Shown: positions 8,141 to 17,868 of the stretch, one piece after another
Layout of the letters: each line of letters starts with the position of its first letter
Position numbering within the stretch: the stretch's first letter is position 1
NCBI RefSeq assembly: GCF_021227995.1
Contig: NZ_CP089301.1
Coordinates: forward strand, 3,534,001-3,598,000
Origin: Novosphingobium kaempferiae
Lineage (GTDB): Bacteria > Pseudomonadota > Alphaproteobacteria > Sphingomonadales > Sphingomonadaceae
Direction of reading: 5' to 3'
DNA length: 64,000 bases
Translations under genes and position numbers: made by a program
Notes under the pieces: model-generated
Database searches by the model: none
Told to the model about the DNA's origin: nothing
Seen by the model: the letters and a program-made list of their open reading frames with translations, nothing else

Positions 8141-9889
8141 GTGCAATTCGCCGAGAGCTTTGATGTCGTCGTGGTCGGATCGGGCGCTGCCGGGGCCATG
8201 GCGGCGCTGCGCAGCGCGGACCTCGGCATGAAGGTGCTGATCGTAGAGAAGGCGCACAAGTTCGGGGGCACGTCGGCGACGTCGGGCGGGGTGATGTGGG
8301 TGCCTAACCACCGGCTCGACGGGGATGTCGGCGACAGTCGGGACAGCGCGCTGGAATACCTCGACGCGACCATCGGCGTGCCGGTCAATCGCGAGCGGCT
8401 GGAGGCTTTCGTCGATGAGGCGCCAAAGATGCTGCGCTACCTGAAATCGACGGGGGTGCAGGTTCTGGCAGCGGCATGGCCGGACTATTTCCCCGACCGT
8501 GCCGGAGCGCGTGCCGACCGCTCCGTGATCGTCCCGACCTTCGACGGGCGGCGGCTGGGTGATGGGCGCTATGCCCTGATGCGCGAGCAGTACAACCGCT
8601 TCAAGCTGTTCGGCCGCTACGCCATGGACCTGACCGAGACGTTCGCGCTGATGATGCAGTCGAAGGGCTGGCGTACGGTCGCGGGCAGGATGATCGGGCG
8701 CTACTGGATGGACCGCGGCACTCGCCGCGTCTCGCATCGCGACAAGCGTTTCACGCAAGGCGCGGCGCTGATGGGCGCGACGTATGAGCAGGCCTTCGCG
8801 CGCGGGGTCGAACTGCGGCTGGAGACGAAGCTGGAGCGCCTGCTGGTCGATGACGGCGGCCGCGTGACGGGCGTGGAAGTCTCCAGCTTCGGGCGTATCT
8901 ACGCGGTCGAGGCGCGGCACGGCGTCGTGCTGGCGGCGGGCGGCTTCGAGTGGAACCAGGAACTGCGCGACCGCTTCTACCCGGTCCCCGGCCTGACGCG
9001 CCATTCCTCAACCCCCGAGGACGGCAACCGGGGCGAGGCGCTGATCGCCGCTGAAAGTATCGGCGCGAGCACCGAGCATACCGGGCAGGGCTGGTGGATA
9101 CCGACGATGACCCTGCCGATGAAGGGCGCGTCGAACTTCCACGAGATCCATCAGGCGGCTTTCGACGTGGGCCGCCCGTGGAGCGTCGTCGTCAACCGCA
9201 AGGGCCTGCGCTTCGTCGACGAGGCCTGCGGCTACGACCGCTTCGGGCAGGCCATGGTGCGAGACCATCTGGAAACCGGCGCGAACATGCCGTGCTGGCT
9301 GATCTTCGACGCCAAGTTCCGCCGCAAGTTCAGTGCAGGCGGCCTCATGCCCACGGTCCACACACCGGAGCGCAAGGTGCCAGCAGACTGGTGGGACCAC
9401 TACGTCTTCCGCGCCGACACCATCGAGGAACTGGCGCACAAGACGCATCTTCCCGTGGAGGCCGTCCGGCAGACCGTCGCAAACATGAACGCCTATGCGA
9501 AGACCGGCGTGGACCCGGAGTTCGGGCGCGGCATGAACCCCTACGACCAGATGTTCGGCGATCCGAGTTCGACGCCCAATCCCAACATCGGCCCCATCGA
9601 CACCGCGCCGTTCTACGCGGTGCCGATCAACAACGGCGATCTCGGCACCAAGGGCGGCCTCAGATGCGATGCGCGGGCGCGGGTGCTCGACGGGGCGGGC
9701 GATCCGATCCCGGGGCTATACGCGGCGGGCAACAATGCCGGGACGCCGTTCGGGGACACCTATCCCGGCGCGGGCGCTACCATCGGGCCGGGCATGACCT
9801 TCGGGTACGTCGCGGCGAACGATATCGCCGCGCGCTCCGCCAACCAGCGGGGCGCAATCGAGCCCGCGCTGGCCGAAGCCGAATTGTGA
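8141..9889 (+). CDS. FAD-dependent oxidoreductase, 3-ketosteroid delta1-dehydrogenase-like (second copy)
   Basis: A 582-residue flavoprotein homologous to the one at 614. VVGSGAAGAMAALRSADLG near residue 11 binds ADP, then EKAHKFGGTSATSGGVMW. The C-terminus has NNGDLGTKGGLRCD and YPGAGATIGPGMTFGY. It starts at GTG 8141 after GGGAGAGAACG. The loop before GDLGTKGG lacks the tyrosine present in the paralogue (INN instead of VYP), so the two may act on different ketones. It heads an operon with an SDR and two acyl-CoA dehydrogenases. Confidence 0.85.
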   Translation: MQFAESFDVVVVGSGAAGAMAALRSADLGMKVLIVEKAHKFGGTSATSGGVMWVPNHRLDGDVGDSRDSALEYLDATIGVPVNRERLEAFVDEAPKMLRYLKSTGVQVLAAAWPDYFPDRAGARADRSVIVPTFDGRRLGDGRYALMREQYNRFKLFGRYAMDLTETFALMMQSKGWRTVAGRMIGRYWMDRGTRRVSHRDKRFTQGAALMGATYEQAFARGVELRLETKLERLLVDDGGRVTGVEVSSFGRIYAVEARHGVVLAAGGFEWNQELRDRFYPVPGLTRHSSTPEDGNRGEALIAAESIGASTEHTGQGWWIPTMTLPMKGASNFHEIHQAAFDVGRPWSVVVNRKGLRFVDEACGYDRFGQAMVRDHLETGANMPCWLIFDAKFRRKFSAGGLMPTVHTPERKVPADWWDHYVFRADTIEELAHKTHLPVEAVRQTVANMNAYAKTGVDPEFGRGMNPYDQMFGDPSSTPNPNIGPIDTAPFYAVPINNGDLGTKGGLRCDARARVLDGAGDPIPGLYAAGNNAGTPFGDTYPGAGATIGPGMTFGYVAANDIAARSANQRGAIEPALAEAEL

Positions 9890-9909
9890 GAACGGGAGAG
9901 AAGAGCAGT

Positions 9910-10683
9910 ATGCAGGGCAAGGTAGCGATCGTCACCGGCGCGGCGGGTGGCATCGGCGAGGCGATCGTGCGCTCGCTGGGCGCGCGGGGCGTGAGCGTGC
10001 TCGGTACCGGGCGCAACGAGGCCAAACTCGCGGCGCTGAAGCAGGCGCTGGACGGTGAACTCGCGTTCGATTTCGTCGCGGTCGATGCCGCTGCGGAAGA
10101 CGCGCCGGTTCGCATCGTCGAGCGGGCGGTCGAGAGGTTCGGCCGCCTCGATGTGCTGGTGAACAACGCCGGATCGTTCAATTTCGGCCCGGTCGACCAG
10201 ACCACCGATGCGATGCTCGACGAGGTTCTGAACATCTCGCTGCGCGCGCCGTTCCGCCTGTGCCGCGAGGCTCTGGGGAGGATGGGAGAGGGCGCGTCGA
10301 TCCTGTTCATCGGCTCCACCTGGGGGCTCTATGGCACACCGGGCGGCGGGGCCTATTCCACCGTCAAAGCGGGGCAGATCGGTCTCATGCAGACCCTTGC
10401 CGCCGAATACGGTCCGCGCGGCATACGCGCCAACTACATCGCGCCGACGGTGGTGCGCACCGAGATGACCGACGCCTTCTGGGATCTCGACTTCTTCCGC
10501 CGCACCAATCACGAACTGACGCCGCTGCGGCGCGACTGTACGGCGGAGGACATCGGCAGAATGACCGCGTTCCTCGCCTCCGACGATGCGGGCTTCGTCA
10601 ATGGCCAGACCATCGCGGTGGACGGCGGCATATCGACAACACGCTATCTGGCACCCGAGGCGGTCGGCGCCCTCAGGCAATAG
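9910..10683 (+). CDS. Short-chain dehydrogenase/reductase (SDR)
   Basis: A 257-residue classical SDR. The nucleotide site TGAAGGIG spans residues 9-16, NNAG follows near 87, and the catalytic pair is Tyr149 and Lys153 (YSTVK) with the serine in IGSTWG. It should interconvert an alcohol and a ketone with NAD(P)H in the cytoplasm. The start ATG 9910 is 20 bp after the flavoprotein stop and has GGGAGAAGAG upstream, so it is in the same operon. The combination of a hydroxy/keto SDR with a KstD-like flavoprotein suits ring-alcohol oxidation followed by desaturation. Confidence 0.9.
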   Translation: MQGKVAIVTGAAGGIGEAIVRSLGARGVSVLGTGRNEAKLAALKQALDGELAFDFVAVDAAAEDAPVRIVERAVERFGRLDVLVNNAGSFNFGPVDQTTDAMLDEVLNISLRAPFRLCREALGRMGEGASILFIGSTWGLYGTPGGGAYSTVKAGQIGLMQTLAAEYGPRGIRANYIAPTVVRTEMTDAFWDLDFFRRTNHELTPLRRDCTAEDIGRMTAFLASDDAGFVNGQTIAVDGGISTTRYLAPEAVGALRQ

Positions 10684-10778
10684 CGCACAGCAATCGCACC
10701 CGCGATTCCGGCGGCGGTGCCGTTGTCGCGGGTGCCTCCTTGGGCCTAACCCGGGCCTGAGAGGAGGGCGCCGCCCCG

Positions 10779-11924
10779 ATGCAATTCGAATGGACCGAGG
10801 AGCAGGACGCCTTCCGGCACAAGATCCGGGACTTCCTGCATGCCAACCTGCCTGCGGACTGGGAGAAGTTCTCAGAGCACGGCCCTGCGTCTCCCGCGCT
10901 GACCGCCTTCGCGCGCGAGTTCTGCGTGAAGCTGGCGGAGGCGGGCATCCTCTTCCCGCACTGGCCGGTGGAAATGGGCGGCGAGGGGCTCGGGCCTTGG
11001 GAGCAGCAGATCCTCTCCGAAGAGATGTGGATCGCGGGCGAGCCGCGCGGCGGCCAGTACATGAACGTCAACTGGATCGGCCCGACGCTGGAGAAGTACG
11101 GCACGGCAGAGCAGAAGGCGCGCTATCTGGAGCCGATCACGCGCGGGGAATCGCTGTGGTGTCAGGGGTTTTCGGAGCCCGATGCCGGGTCGGACCTCGC
11201 CTCGCTACGCACGCGCGCCACGTTGACCGATGGCAACTATGTCATCAACGGCCAGAAGATCTGGACCAGCTATGCGGGCCTTGCCGATACCTGCTTCCTG
11301 CTGACGCGCACCAGCGATGATCGCAAGAAGGGCATCACCATCATCCTGGTGCCCATGGACACGCCCGGCATCACGGTGCGCCAGATCCCCTCGCTGATCG
11401 GCGAGGGCGACATCCACGAAGTTTTCTTCGACGATGTGACCGTGCCCGAAACCGCCCGCTTCGGCGAGGAAGGGCAGGCGTGGGAGATCGTCGCCTATTC
11501 GCTACGCAATGAACGCCTCGGCATTCCGCGCTTCACGCTGGCCCGCGCCGCGCTCGACCGGGCGGTGCAGATGCTGCAGGCGCAGGGGCGGTTCTCGCGC
11601 GAACATGTGCGGATCGAGGCGGCGCGTTGCGCGGCCTTGTGCGAGGCGGCGGGCACGGCGAACTACGCCGTCGTCCAGAAGCGCGTGGATGGCCTTGCCA
11701 TCGGCGCGGAGTCCAGTTCCGCCCGCTACGCCACCGTCATGGCCGAGCGCGCGGTGTGCGAGTTCGTGGTGGAGTTCCTGCCCGAAGCGCTGGCCGGGGC
11801 CTCGCCATATCTCAAGATGCACCACCAGCGCGGGATCGTGGCGGGTGTCGCGGCGGGGTCGGCGGAAATCCAGCTCAACATCATCGCCAGCGACGTGCTG
11901 GAACTGCCCCGGGAGCCGCGCTGA
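10779..11924 (+). CDS. Acyl-CoA dehydrogenase, long subunit of second pair
   Basis: A 381-residue acyl-CoA dehydrogenase starting at ATG 10779 behind GAGAGGAGG. It has CQGFSEPDAGSDLASL near residue 128, NGQKIWTSYAGLAD near 156, and the C-terminal GSAEIQLNIIASDVLELPRE. It should desaturate an acyl-CoA using FAD. Its stop overlaps the start of the next dehydrogenase gene (TGATG, 11922-11926), which suggests a heteromeric enzyme. It shares its domain order with 6422-7603, so the window holds two paralogous pairs. Confidence 0.88.
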   Translation: MQFEWTEEQDAFRHKIRDFLHANLPADWEKFSEHGPASPALTAFAREFCVKLAEAGILFPHWPVEMGGEGLGPWEQQILSEEMWIAGEPRGGQYMNVNWIGPTLEKYGTAEQKARYLEPITRGESLWCQGFSEPDAGSDLASLRTRATLTDGNYVINGQKIWTSYAGLADTCFLLTRTSDDRKKGITIILVPMDTPGITVRQIPSLIGEGDIHEVFFDDVTVPETARFGEEGQAWEIVAYSLRNERLGIPRFTLARAALDRAVQMLQAQGRFSREHVRIEAARCAALCEAAGTANYAVVQKRVDGLAIGAESSSARYATVMAERAVCEFVVEFLPEALAGASPYLKMHHQRGIVAGVAAGSAEIQLNIIASDVLELPREPR

Positions 11925-12841
11925 TGGACTTGTCCCTCAACGAGGACCAGCGGCAGGTTCTGGACTTCATCGACAGCCTTGCGCGGCCCTTTGCGGGCGT
12001 GCCGATGCACGACGTCTCGCTGGCGCTGGAAAGTGAGGAACTGGACGCGGCGCTGGTGGAGAACGGCTTCCTCGACGTGATGGCGGTGGAGGAACTCGGC
12101 CCTGTGACTGCCGCGCTGGTGGTGGAGAAGCTGGCGCGCCTGCCTTTCGCGGTGGAGGCTGCGGCTTCGGCGTTCGTGCGACCGCTGATCGATCCCGACC
12201 TGCCGCGCCCGCTGTGTCTGGTGGAGGAAGGTCGAGACGGCGCGCCCATACGCTTCCTGCGTTCCGGTGCGACCGTCGTGGTCGTGGGCGCTTCAGGCGT
12301 GCGCAGCTTCAGGGCCGTCGAAAGCCTGATCGCACCTGCGCAGGAGGATACGCTCTACGGCTATCCGGTCGCCTTCCTGACCGGCATTCCCGATGCGACG
12401 ATGGCGCATGACGTGGACCCGTCCGAAGTCCTGCGCGCATGGCGCGTCGCAGTGGCGGCGGAAGCAGCGGGCCTGCTGGGCGCGGCGCTGGCGAGTACCG
12501 TCACTTATGTGTCCGATCGCAAGCAGTTCGGCCGCCCGCTCGCCACGTTCCAGGGGATGCGGCACCGGCTGGCCGAGGATCAGGTCATGACCAACAGCGT
12601 CTACTGGCTGGCCTTGCGTGCGGCCGGGACCGGCGATCCCGGCGATGCGGCGATGGCGCTGCTGCACGCGCAGGAGGCGGCGAAGCGGGTCTGCTACGAC
12701 TATCACCAGTTCCTCGGCGGCATGGGCATGACGCTGGAGCATCCGCTGCACTTGTGGACCTATCGCCTCAAGCTGTTGAGCGCGGAACTGGGAGGACGCG
12801 GGGAGCAGGGGCTGGCGGCGGCGGAGGCGCTTTGGGGCTAG
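11924..12841 (+). CDS. Acyl-CoA dehydrogenase, short subunit of second pair
   Basis: A 305-residue diverged acyl-CoA dehydrogenase. The C-terminal domain is clear (SDRKQFGRPLATFQGMRHRLAED near residue 195 and FLGGMGMTLEHPLHLWTYR near 265), while the N-terminal helical part is short. It overlaps the preceding gene by one base, so it is translationally coupled. It most likely is the non-catalytic or complementary subunit of an alpha2beta2 dehydrogenase, as known for steroid-degrading actinobacteria. It converges on the LuxR gene with only three bases between stops. Confidence 0.85.
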   Translation: MDLSLNEDQRQVLDFIDSLARPFAGVPMHDVSLALESEELDAALVENGFLDVMAVEELGPVTAALVVEKLARLPFAVEAAASAFVRPLIDPDLPRPLCLVEEGRDGAPIRFLRSGATVVVVGASGVRSFRAVESLIAPAQEDTLYGYPVAFLTGIPDATMAHDVDPSEVLRAWRVAVAAEAAGLLGAALASTVTYVSDRKQFGRPLATFQGMRHRLAEDQVMTNSVYWLALRAAGTGDPGDAAMALLHAQEAAKRVCYDYHQFLGGMGMTLEHPLHLWTYRLKLLSAELGGRGEQGLAAAEALWG

Positions 12842-12844
12842 CGA

Positions 12845-13933
12845 TCAGCCCATCACCGCCACGCTGTCGCACACCAGCCGGACCAGTTCCGCCTGCCCGC
12901 GCACGCCGAGCTTGGCGTACAGCCGCTTGGAATAATTGCGCGCCGTTTCCAGCGTCAGGCCCATGCGCTCGGCGGCTTCGGCGATGGACAGCCCCTCATT
13001 GAGCGCGATCGCCAGTTCGGCCTCGCGCGCGGGCAGGTCGAACAGGCGGGCGAGGCGTTCCACGCTGGCAGGGGTTCGCGCATTCGGCAGGCGGCAGAGC
13101 GCCAGCATCGAGGGGCGCGGCATGTCGCTGGTGGACGTAAGCAGCGCCTCCAGCCTCGGTTCCTCGTGCAGCATCACCGCACGCGGCGGCGGCGGACTGT
13201 CCGAGGCATAGAGCCCTGCTGCCGCGCTGAGTTCCCGTTCGGCATGGACGCCGAGATCGCGCAGGCGATCCCCGATGCGCGGCACGTAGCCGAGGTTGAT
13301 GCGCAGCCACGCATCAAGGCGCGGGTCGATGCTGAGCAGACGCGCCTCTCGGTCGAACACCATCCATGCCGTCGCGCTGCGAGCCATGCCCTGTGCGCTG
13401 ACGCTGGCGCGGATGCGGTGGTCCTCCAGCATGACGTAGCTGCGCAGGGCCGCCTCCAGATAGGGCGCGAGGGAGGAGAGCAGGGCGCTGTCCGCCGCCT
13501 CGCACGGCTTGGCGCGGGCGAGGATCAGCCAGGCGTCGGTCTCTCCAGCCTTGGACAGGCGCACCACGCGCTCGTCGGCGATGCCGAGGCGGGCCATCTT
13601 GGCCATGCGTTCAGCGCGGAACACCGGGTCGTGGTCGACGAACTCGCCGACACTGTAGACCCGGCCCGGACGCAGCTGGTCGTAGTGCAGCCGCTCCAGC
13701 GCATGCATCTCGAAGGGATCGACCTCCCGCGCCTCCGCGCGCAAGTCGAGACCGGCGTGGAAGTCGGTGATCTGGGCGTGTGGACCGTCGCCCTGCTTCA
13801 TCACGATGCTGACGTACTCGGCATCGCTCCGGCGACGCAGGCGCTCCAGAAACTCGGAGAACTGCGCCGCATCGCCAATCCCCGCTATCAGCGGCAGCAG
13901 CAAATCTGTCTCGTCTCGCGATGTAAGCGCCAT
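12845..13933 (-). CDS. LuxR-family transcriptional regulator
   Basis: A 362-residue regulator. The last 65 or so residues form a GerE helix-turn-helix ([20 protein letters not shown], then [20 protein letters not shown]). The first 250 residues have no motif I can name and may be a PAS- or GAF-like sensor. The start ATG 13933 follows a strong GGGAGGAAGCC. It is convergent with the flavoprotein/SDR/dehydrogenase operon and divergent from cysD. LuxR-type regulators such as TeiR control testosterone genes in Comamonas; a similar job here is only an inference. Confidence 0.85.
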   Translation of the reverse strand: MALTSRDETDLLLPLIAGIGDAAQFSEFLERLRRRSDAEYVSIVMKQGDGPHAQITDFHAGLDLRAEAREVDPFEMHALERLHYDQLRPGRVYSVGEFVDHDPVFRAERMAKMARLGIADERVVRLSKAGETDAWLILARAKPCEAADSALLSSLAPYLEAALRSYVMLEDHRIRASVSAQGMARSATAWMVFDREARLLSIDPRLDAWLRINLGYVPRIGDRLRDLGVHAERELSAAAGLYASDSPPPPRAVMLHEEPRLEALLTSTSDMPRPSMLALCRLPNARTPASVERLARLFDLPAREAELAIALNEGLSIAEAAERMGLTLETARNYSKRLYAKLGVRGQAELVRLVCDSVAVMG

Positions 13934-14038
13934 GGCTTCCTCCCATATGGGAGGTTCTCCGATTTGTCATCCTTGCAAAGAGCGATTCGAGCCCACGGAA
14001 AGGGCGACCCTGCGAAGGCCAAAGGACCAGAGATCCTG

Positions 14039-14941
14039 ATGAAGACCCTCACGCACCTCGAAAGGCTCGAGGCCGAATCCATCCACATCATCCGCGAAGT
14101 CGTCGCCGAGGCTGAGAAGCCGGTGATGCTCTATTCCGTGGGCAAGGACAGCGCGGTGATGCTGCACCTTGCGCGGAAGGCGTTCTATCCCTCGCCGCCG
14201 CCGTTCCCGCTGCTCCATGTCGATACGACGTGGAAATTCAAGGCGATGTACGACCTGCGCGACAAGATGGCGCGTGAAAGCGGCATGGAACTGCTGGTCT
14301 ACCAGAACCCCGAAGCGGCCGAGAAGGGCATCAACCCGTTCGACCACGGCGCGCTCCACACCGACATGTGGAAGACCGAAGGGCTCAAGCAGGCGCTCGA
14401 CAAGTACGGCTTCGACGCGGCCTTCGGCGGCGCCCGCCGCGATGAGGAGAAGAGCCGCGCCAAGGAGCGCATCTTCTCGTTCCGCACGTCCTCGCACGGC
14501 TGGGATCCCAAGAACCAGCGCCCGGAGCTGTGGAACCTCTACAATGCGAAGAAGGCGCGCGGGGAATCGATCCGTGTGTTTCCGATCTCCAACTGGACCG
14601 AGCTGGACATCTGGCAGTACATCCACCTCAACGACATCCCCATCGTCCCGCTCTATTTCGCGGACAAGCGTCCCACCGTGGAGCGCGACGGGATGCTGCT
14701 GATGGTCGACGACGAGCGTTTCCCGCTGAAGGACGGCGAAGTGCCGGTGGAGCGCTCCATCCGCTTCCGCACGCTGGGCTGCTACCCGCTGACGGGCGCT
14801 GTGGAGAGCGAGGCGAAGACGCTTCCCGAGGTGATCCAGGAGACGCTCCTCACCACCACCAGCGAGCGGCAGGGCCGCGCCATCGACAAGGACGCCGGCG
14901 GTGCCGGCATGGAAGTCAAGAAGCAGCAGGGGTACTTCTGA
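14039..14941 (+). CDS. cysD: Sulfate adenylyltransferase, small subunit CysD
   Basis: A 300-residue CysD, the usual length. The PP-loop reads SVGKDS at residues 33-38. Conserved segments include [23 protein letters not shown] and [15 protein letters not shown]. With CysN it makes adenosine 5'-phosphosulfate from sulfate and ATP in the cytoplasm. The frame is open far upstream, but ATG 14039 begins the conserved region. The cysNC start is two bases after its stop, so the genes form one operon. The short gap to the divergent LuxR gene probably holds the promoter. Confidence 0.96.
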   Translation: MKTLTHLERLEAESIHIIREVVAEAEKPVMLYSVGKDSAVMLHLARKAFYPSPPPFPLLHVDTTWKFKAMYDLRDKMARESGMELLVYQNPEAAEKGINPFDHGALHTDMWKTEGLKQALDKYGFDAAFGGARRDEEKSRAKERIFSFRTSSHGWDPKNQRPELWNLYNAKKARGESIRVFPISNWTELDIWQYIHLNDIPIVPLYFADKRPTVERDGMLLMVDDERFPLKDGEVPVERSIRFRTLGCYPLTGAVESEAKTLPEVIQETLLTTTSERQGRAIDKDAGGAGMEVKKQQGYF

Positions 14942-14942
14942 C

Positions 14943-16904
14943 ATGGCACAGAACGACACCGAGACGGTACTGAGCGACACCAAGCCCGTGCAGAACGACG
15001 CCGAAGCACGCTACGTCACCGACAGCCTCATCGCAGAGGACATCGACGCCTATCTCGTCCAGCACGAGCACAAGACGATGCTGCGCTTCATCACCTGCGG
15101 CAGCGTCGACGATGGCAAGTCCACCCTGATCGGACGCCTGCTCTACGATTCGAAGATGATCTTCGAGGACCAGCTCGACGCGCTGCAGTCGGACTCCAAG
15201 AAGGTCGGCACACAGGGGCAGGAGATCGACTTCGCGCTGCTCGTCGACGGCCTCGCCGCCGAGCGTGAGCAGGGCATCACCATCGACGTCGCCTATCGCT
15301 TCTTCAACACCGAGAAGCGCAAGTTCATCGTCGCCGACTGCCCGGGCCACGAACAGTACACCCGCAACATGGTGACGGGCGCCTCGACCGCCGACCTTGC
15401 GGTGATCCTGATCGACGCGCGCAAGGGCGTGCTGGTCCAGACGCGCCGCCATTCGTACCTGTGCCATCTGATCGGCATCAAGAACGTGGTGCTGGCGGTG
15501 AACAAGATGGACCTCGTCGACTACGACCAGGCCGTGTTCGATGCCATCGTCAAGGACTACGCCGAGTTCGCGAAGTCCATCGGGATCGAGAGCTTCACCG
15601 CGATGCCGATTTCCGGCTTCAAGGGCGACAACATCACCACGCTCTCGGACAATACGCCGTGGTATCAGGGCCCGACGCTGGTCGAGCACCTCGAAACCGT
15701 CGAGGTTCTGTCCTCCGTCGATGCCGACAAGCCGTTCCGCCTGCCGGTGCAGTGGGTGAACCGTCCGAACCTCGACTTCCGGGGCTTCTCGGGCCTCATC
15801 GCCACGGGCGGCGTCAAGCCGGGCGACAAGATCCGTGTCCTGCCCTCGGGCAAGACCAGCACGATCACGCGCGTCGTGACCTTCGACGGCGATCTTGACG
15901 AGGCCGTCGCCGGCCAGTCCGTCACCGTCTGCTTCGAGGACGAGATCGACTGTTCGCGCGGGTCGGTCATCTCGGTCGCGGACAATCCGCCGCAGACCGC
16001 CGACCAGTTCGAATCGACCATCGTGTGGATGGCCGACGAGGCGCTGATCCCGGGCCGTGCCTACTGGCTCAAGCTCGGCACGCAGCAGGTTTCCGCGACC
16101 GTCGCCGAGCCCAAGTACACGGTCAACGTCAACACCATGGAGCACATGGCGGCCAAGACGCTCGACCTCAACGCCATCGGCGTGGCCGAGATAACCACCG
16201 ACAAGCAGATCGTCTTCGAGCCCTATGCGGAGAACCGCACGCTCGGCGGGTTCATCCTGATCGACAAGATGACCAACGCCACGGTGGCGGCGGGCATGCT
16301 CAATTTCTCGCTGCGCCGTTCGCAGAACGTCCATTGGCAGGCGGTAGACATCGACCGCAAGCAGCACGCGGGGCTCAAGAACCAGAAGCCCGCGGTGCTG
16401 TGGTTCACCGGCCTTTCGGGCTCGGGCAAGTCCACCATCGCCAACATGGTCGAGAAGAAGCTGCACCGGATGAACCGGCACACCTTCCTGCTCGACGGCG
16501 ACAACGTGCGCCACGGTCTGAACAAGGATCTCGGCTTCACCGAGGCCGACCGCATCGAGAACATCCGCCGCGTCGGCGAAGTCTCGAAGCTGATGACCGA
16601 CGCGGGGCTTATCGTCATCACCGCGTTCATCTCGCCGTTCCAGGCGGACCGCGAGATGGTGCGCTCGATGCTGCCCGAGGGCGAGTTCATCGAGGTGTTC
16701 ATCGACACCCCGCTGAAGGTGGCCGAGGCGCGCGACGTGAAGGGTCTCTACAAGAAGGCGCGTTCGGGCGAGCTGAAGAACTTCACCGGCATCGACAGCC
16801 CCTATGAGGCGCCGCGCAACCCGGAGGTCCGCATCGACACCACCGTGATGTCGCCCGAGGAAGCTGCCGACCTCATCGTCGACACCCTGCTGGGAGACGC
16901 CTGA
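14943..16904 (+). CDS. cysNC: Bifunctional sulfate adenylyltransferase large subunit / adenylylsulfate kinase (CysN-CysC fusion)
   Basis: A 653-residue fusion. Residues 45-460 or so are the CysN GTPase: P-loop GSVDDGKST (53-61), switch region [30 protein letters not shown]. Residues 470-653 are APS kinase with P-loop GLSGSGKST at 490-498, [10 protein letters not shown] and FISPF. It adenylates sulfate at the cost of GTP and phosphorylates APS to PAPS. The start ATG 14943 is two bases after cysD; the stop overlaps cysQ by one base. The fused form is common in alphaproteobacteria. Confidence 0.96.
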   Translation: MAQNDTETVLSDTKPVQNDAEARYVTDSLIAEDIDAYLVQHEHKTMLRFITCGSVDDGKSTLIGRLLYDSKMIFEDQLDALQSDSKKVGTQGQEIDFALLVDGLAAEREQGITIDVAYRFFNTEKRKFIVADCPGHEQYTRNMVTGASTADLAVILIDARKGVLVQTRRHSYLCHLIGIKNVVLAVNKMDLVDYDQAVFDAIVKDYAEFAKSIGIESFTAMPISGFKGDNITTLSDNTPWYQGPTLVEHLETVEVLSSVDADKPFRLPVQWVNRPNLDFRGFSGLIATGGVKPGDKIRVLPSGKTSTITRVVTFDGDLDEAVAGQSVTVCFEDEIDCSRGSVISVADNPPQTADQFESTIVWMADEALIPGRAYWLKLGTQQVSATVAEPKYTVNVNTMEHMAAKTLDLNAIGVAEITTDKQIVFEPYAENRTLGGFILIDKMTNATVAAGMLNFSLRRSQNVHWQAVDIDRKQHAGLKNQKPAVLWFTGLSGSGKSTIANMVEKKLHRMNRHTFLLDGDNVRHGLNKDLGFTEADRIENIRRVGEVSKLMTDAGLIVITAFISPFQADREMVRSMLPEGEFIEVFIDTPLKVAEARDVKGLYKKARSGELKNFTGIDSPYEAPRNPEVRIDTTVMSPEEAADLIVDTLLGDA

Positions 16905-17641
16905 TGAGCCTGTCCGACGGCGATCTCGCGGCGAAGTTGGCCGAAGAGGCGGGCAAGATCCTGCTGAGCGTGCGCGGCTGCGGCCTGTTCGGCGGCAAGG
17001 CACTGGGCAAGGCGGGCGACCAGACCGCCAACCAGTTCCTCTGCCACGCCCTGCGCGAACAGCGCCCGGATGACGGCCTGCTCTCCGAAGAGGAGAAGGA
17101 CAACGCCGAGCGCCTGTCCAGGAGCCGCGTGTGGATTGTCGATCCGGTCGACGGCACCCGCGAATATGGCGAGGAGCGCGCCGACTGGGCGGTCCACGTC
17201 GGTCTCGCGGTGGACGGCGTGCCGGCGCTCGGTGCGGTGGCGCTGCCGGGCGCGGGCCTCGTCCTGCGCTCGGACCAGCCGGGCGAAATTCCGCCCGCAC
17301 CGGAACGCCTGCGCATGGTCGTCAGCCGCACCCGTCCGGCGCGGGAGGCCACCAGCGTCGCCGAGACGATCGGCGCGGAACTCGTGCCCATGGGCTCGGC
17401 CGGGGCCAAGGCCATGGCGATCGTGCTGGGACAGGCGGATATCTACCTGCATTCGGGCGGTCAGTACGAGTGGGACAGCTGCGCTCCTGCCGCCGTCGCG
17501 CTCGGCTGGGGGCTGCATGTCTCGCGGATCGACGGCTCGCCGCTCGTCTACAACCAGCAGGACGTCTACATGCCCGACCTGCTGATCTGTCGGAAGGAAC
17601 ATGCCGAGATGGTGCTGCGCGAGGTCGCGGCGCTGGTTTGA
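16904..17641 (+). CDS. cysQ: 3'(2'),5'-bisphosphate nucleotidase CysQ
   Basis: A 245-residue inositol-monophosphatase-fold enzyme. The metal-binding motif DPVDGT is at residues 80-85, preceded by LLSEEEKD, and the second metal motif WDSCAPAA lies near 190. CysQ hydrolyses 3'-phosphoadenosine 5'-phosphate, the by-product of PAPS use, and so completes the sulfate-assimilation unit. Its ATG overlaps the cysNC stop (TGATG). No PAPS reductase or sulfite reductase gene is next to it. Confidence 0.9.
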   Translation: MSLSDGDLAAKLAEEAGKILLSVRGCGLFGGKALGKAGDQTANQFLCHALREQRPDDGLLSEEEKDNAERLSRSRVWIVDPVDGTREYGEERADWAVHVGLAVDGVPALGAVALPGAGLVLRSDQPGEIPPAPERLRMVVSRTRPAREATSVAETIGAELVPMGSAGAKAMAIVLGQADIYLHSGGQYEWDSCAPAAVALGWGLHVSRIDGSPLVYNQQDVYMPDLLICRKEHAEMVLREVAALV

Positions 17642-17665
17642 GGTAGCGTCAGTACCCGACCCACT

Positions 17666-17743
17666 CTTCGTCATTGCGAGCGCAGCGAAGCAATCCAGCG
17701 CACCACACCACGCTCGATTGTCTCGCCACGCTCGCAAACACGA
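17666..17743. repeat. REP-like palindrome, degenerate copy 2
   Basis: The left arm TCGTCATTGCGAGCGCAGCG is intact, but the right arm (CGATTGTCTCGCCACGCTCGC) has several changes, so the stem is weakened. It lies between cysQ and the TetR gene. The frame opening at 17674 translates into this repeat, which is one reason to reject that start for the regulator. Confidence 0.75.
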
Positions 17744-17802
17744 TCCGACCCCGCAGAATCGCCCCGACGGCATTTTGCTGGCGACGGTGGATCACATCTC
17801 AG

Positions 17803-17818
17803 TCAACATTGCTGTTCA
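17803..17818. promoter_or_regulatory. Candidate operator before the TetR gene
   Basis: TCAACA-TTGC-TGTTCA is an inverted repeat with one mismatch, located about 50 bp before the ATG of the TetR-family regulator. Autoregulation is plausible; there is no direct evidence. Confidence 0.3.
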
Positions 17819-17868
17819 GTGACGCCCCCGCTATAGCCGCCCCCTTTTCCGGGAATTCAGGGGCAGAC

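Noticed and set aside
14916..17300. 794-codon minus-strand frame opposite cysNC and cysQ
   Set aside because: It spans two conserved genes in antisense and encodes low-complexity Arg/Gly/Asp-rich sequence.
17674..17868. 65-residue N-terminal extension of the TetR regulator
   Set aside because: The extra residues are translated from the REP-like palindrome and do not belong to TetR proteins; ATG 17869 has a ribosome-binding site.
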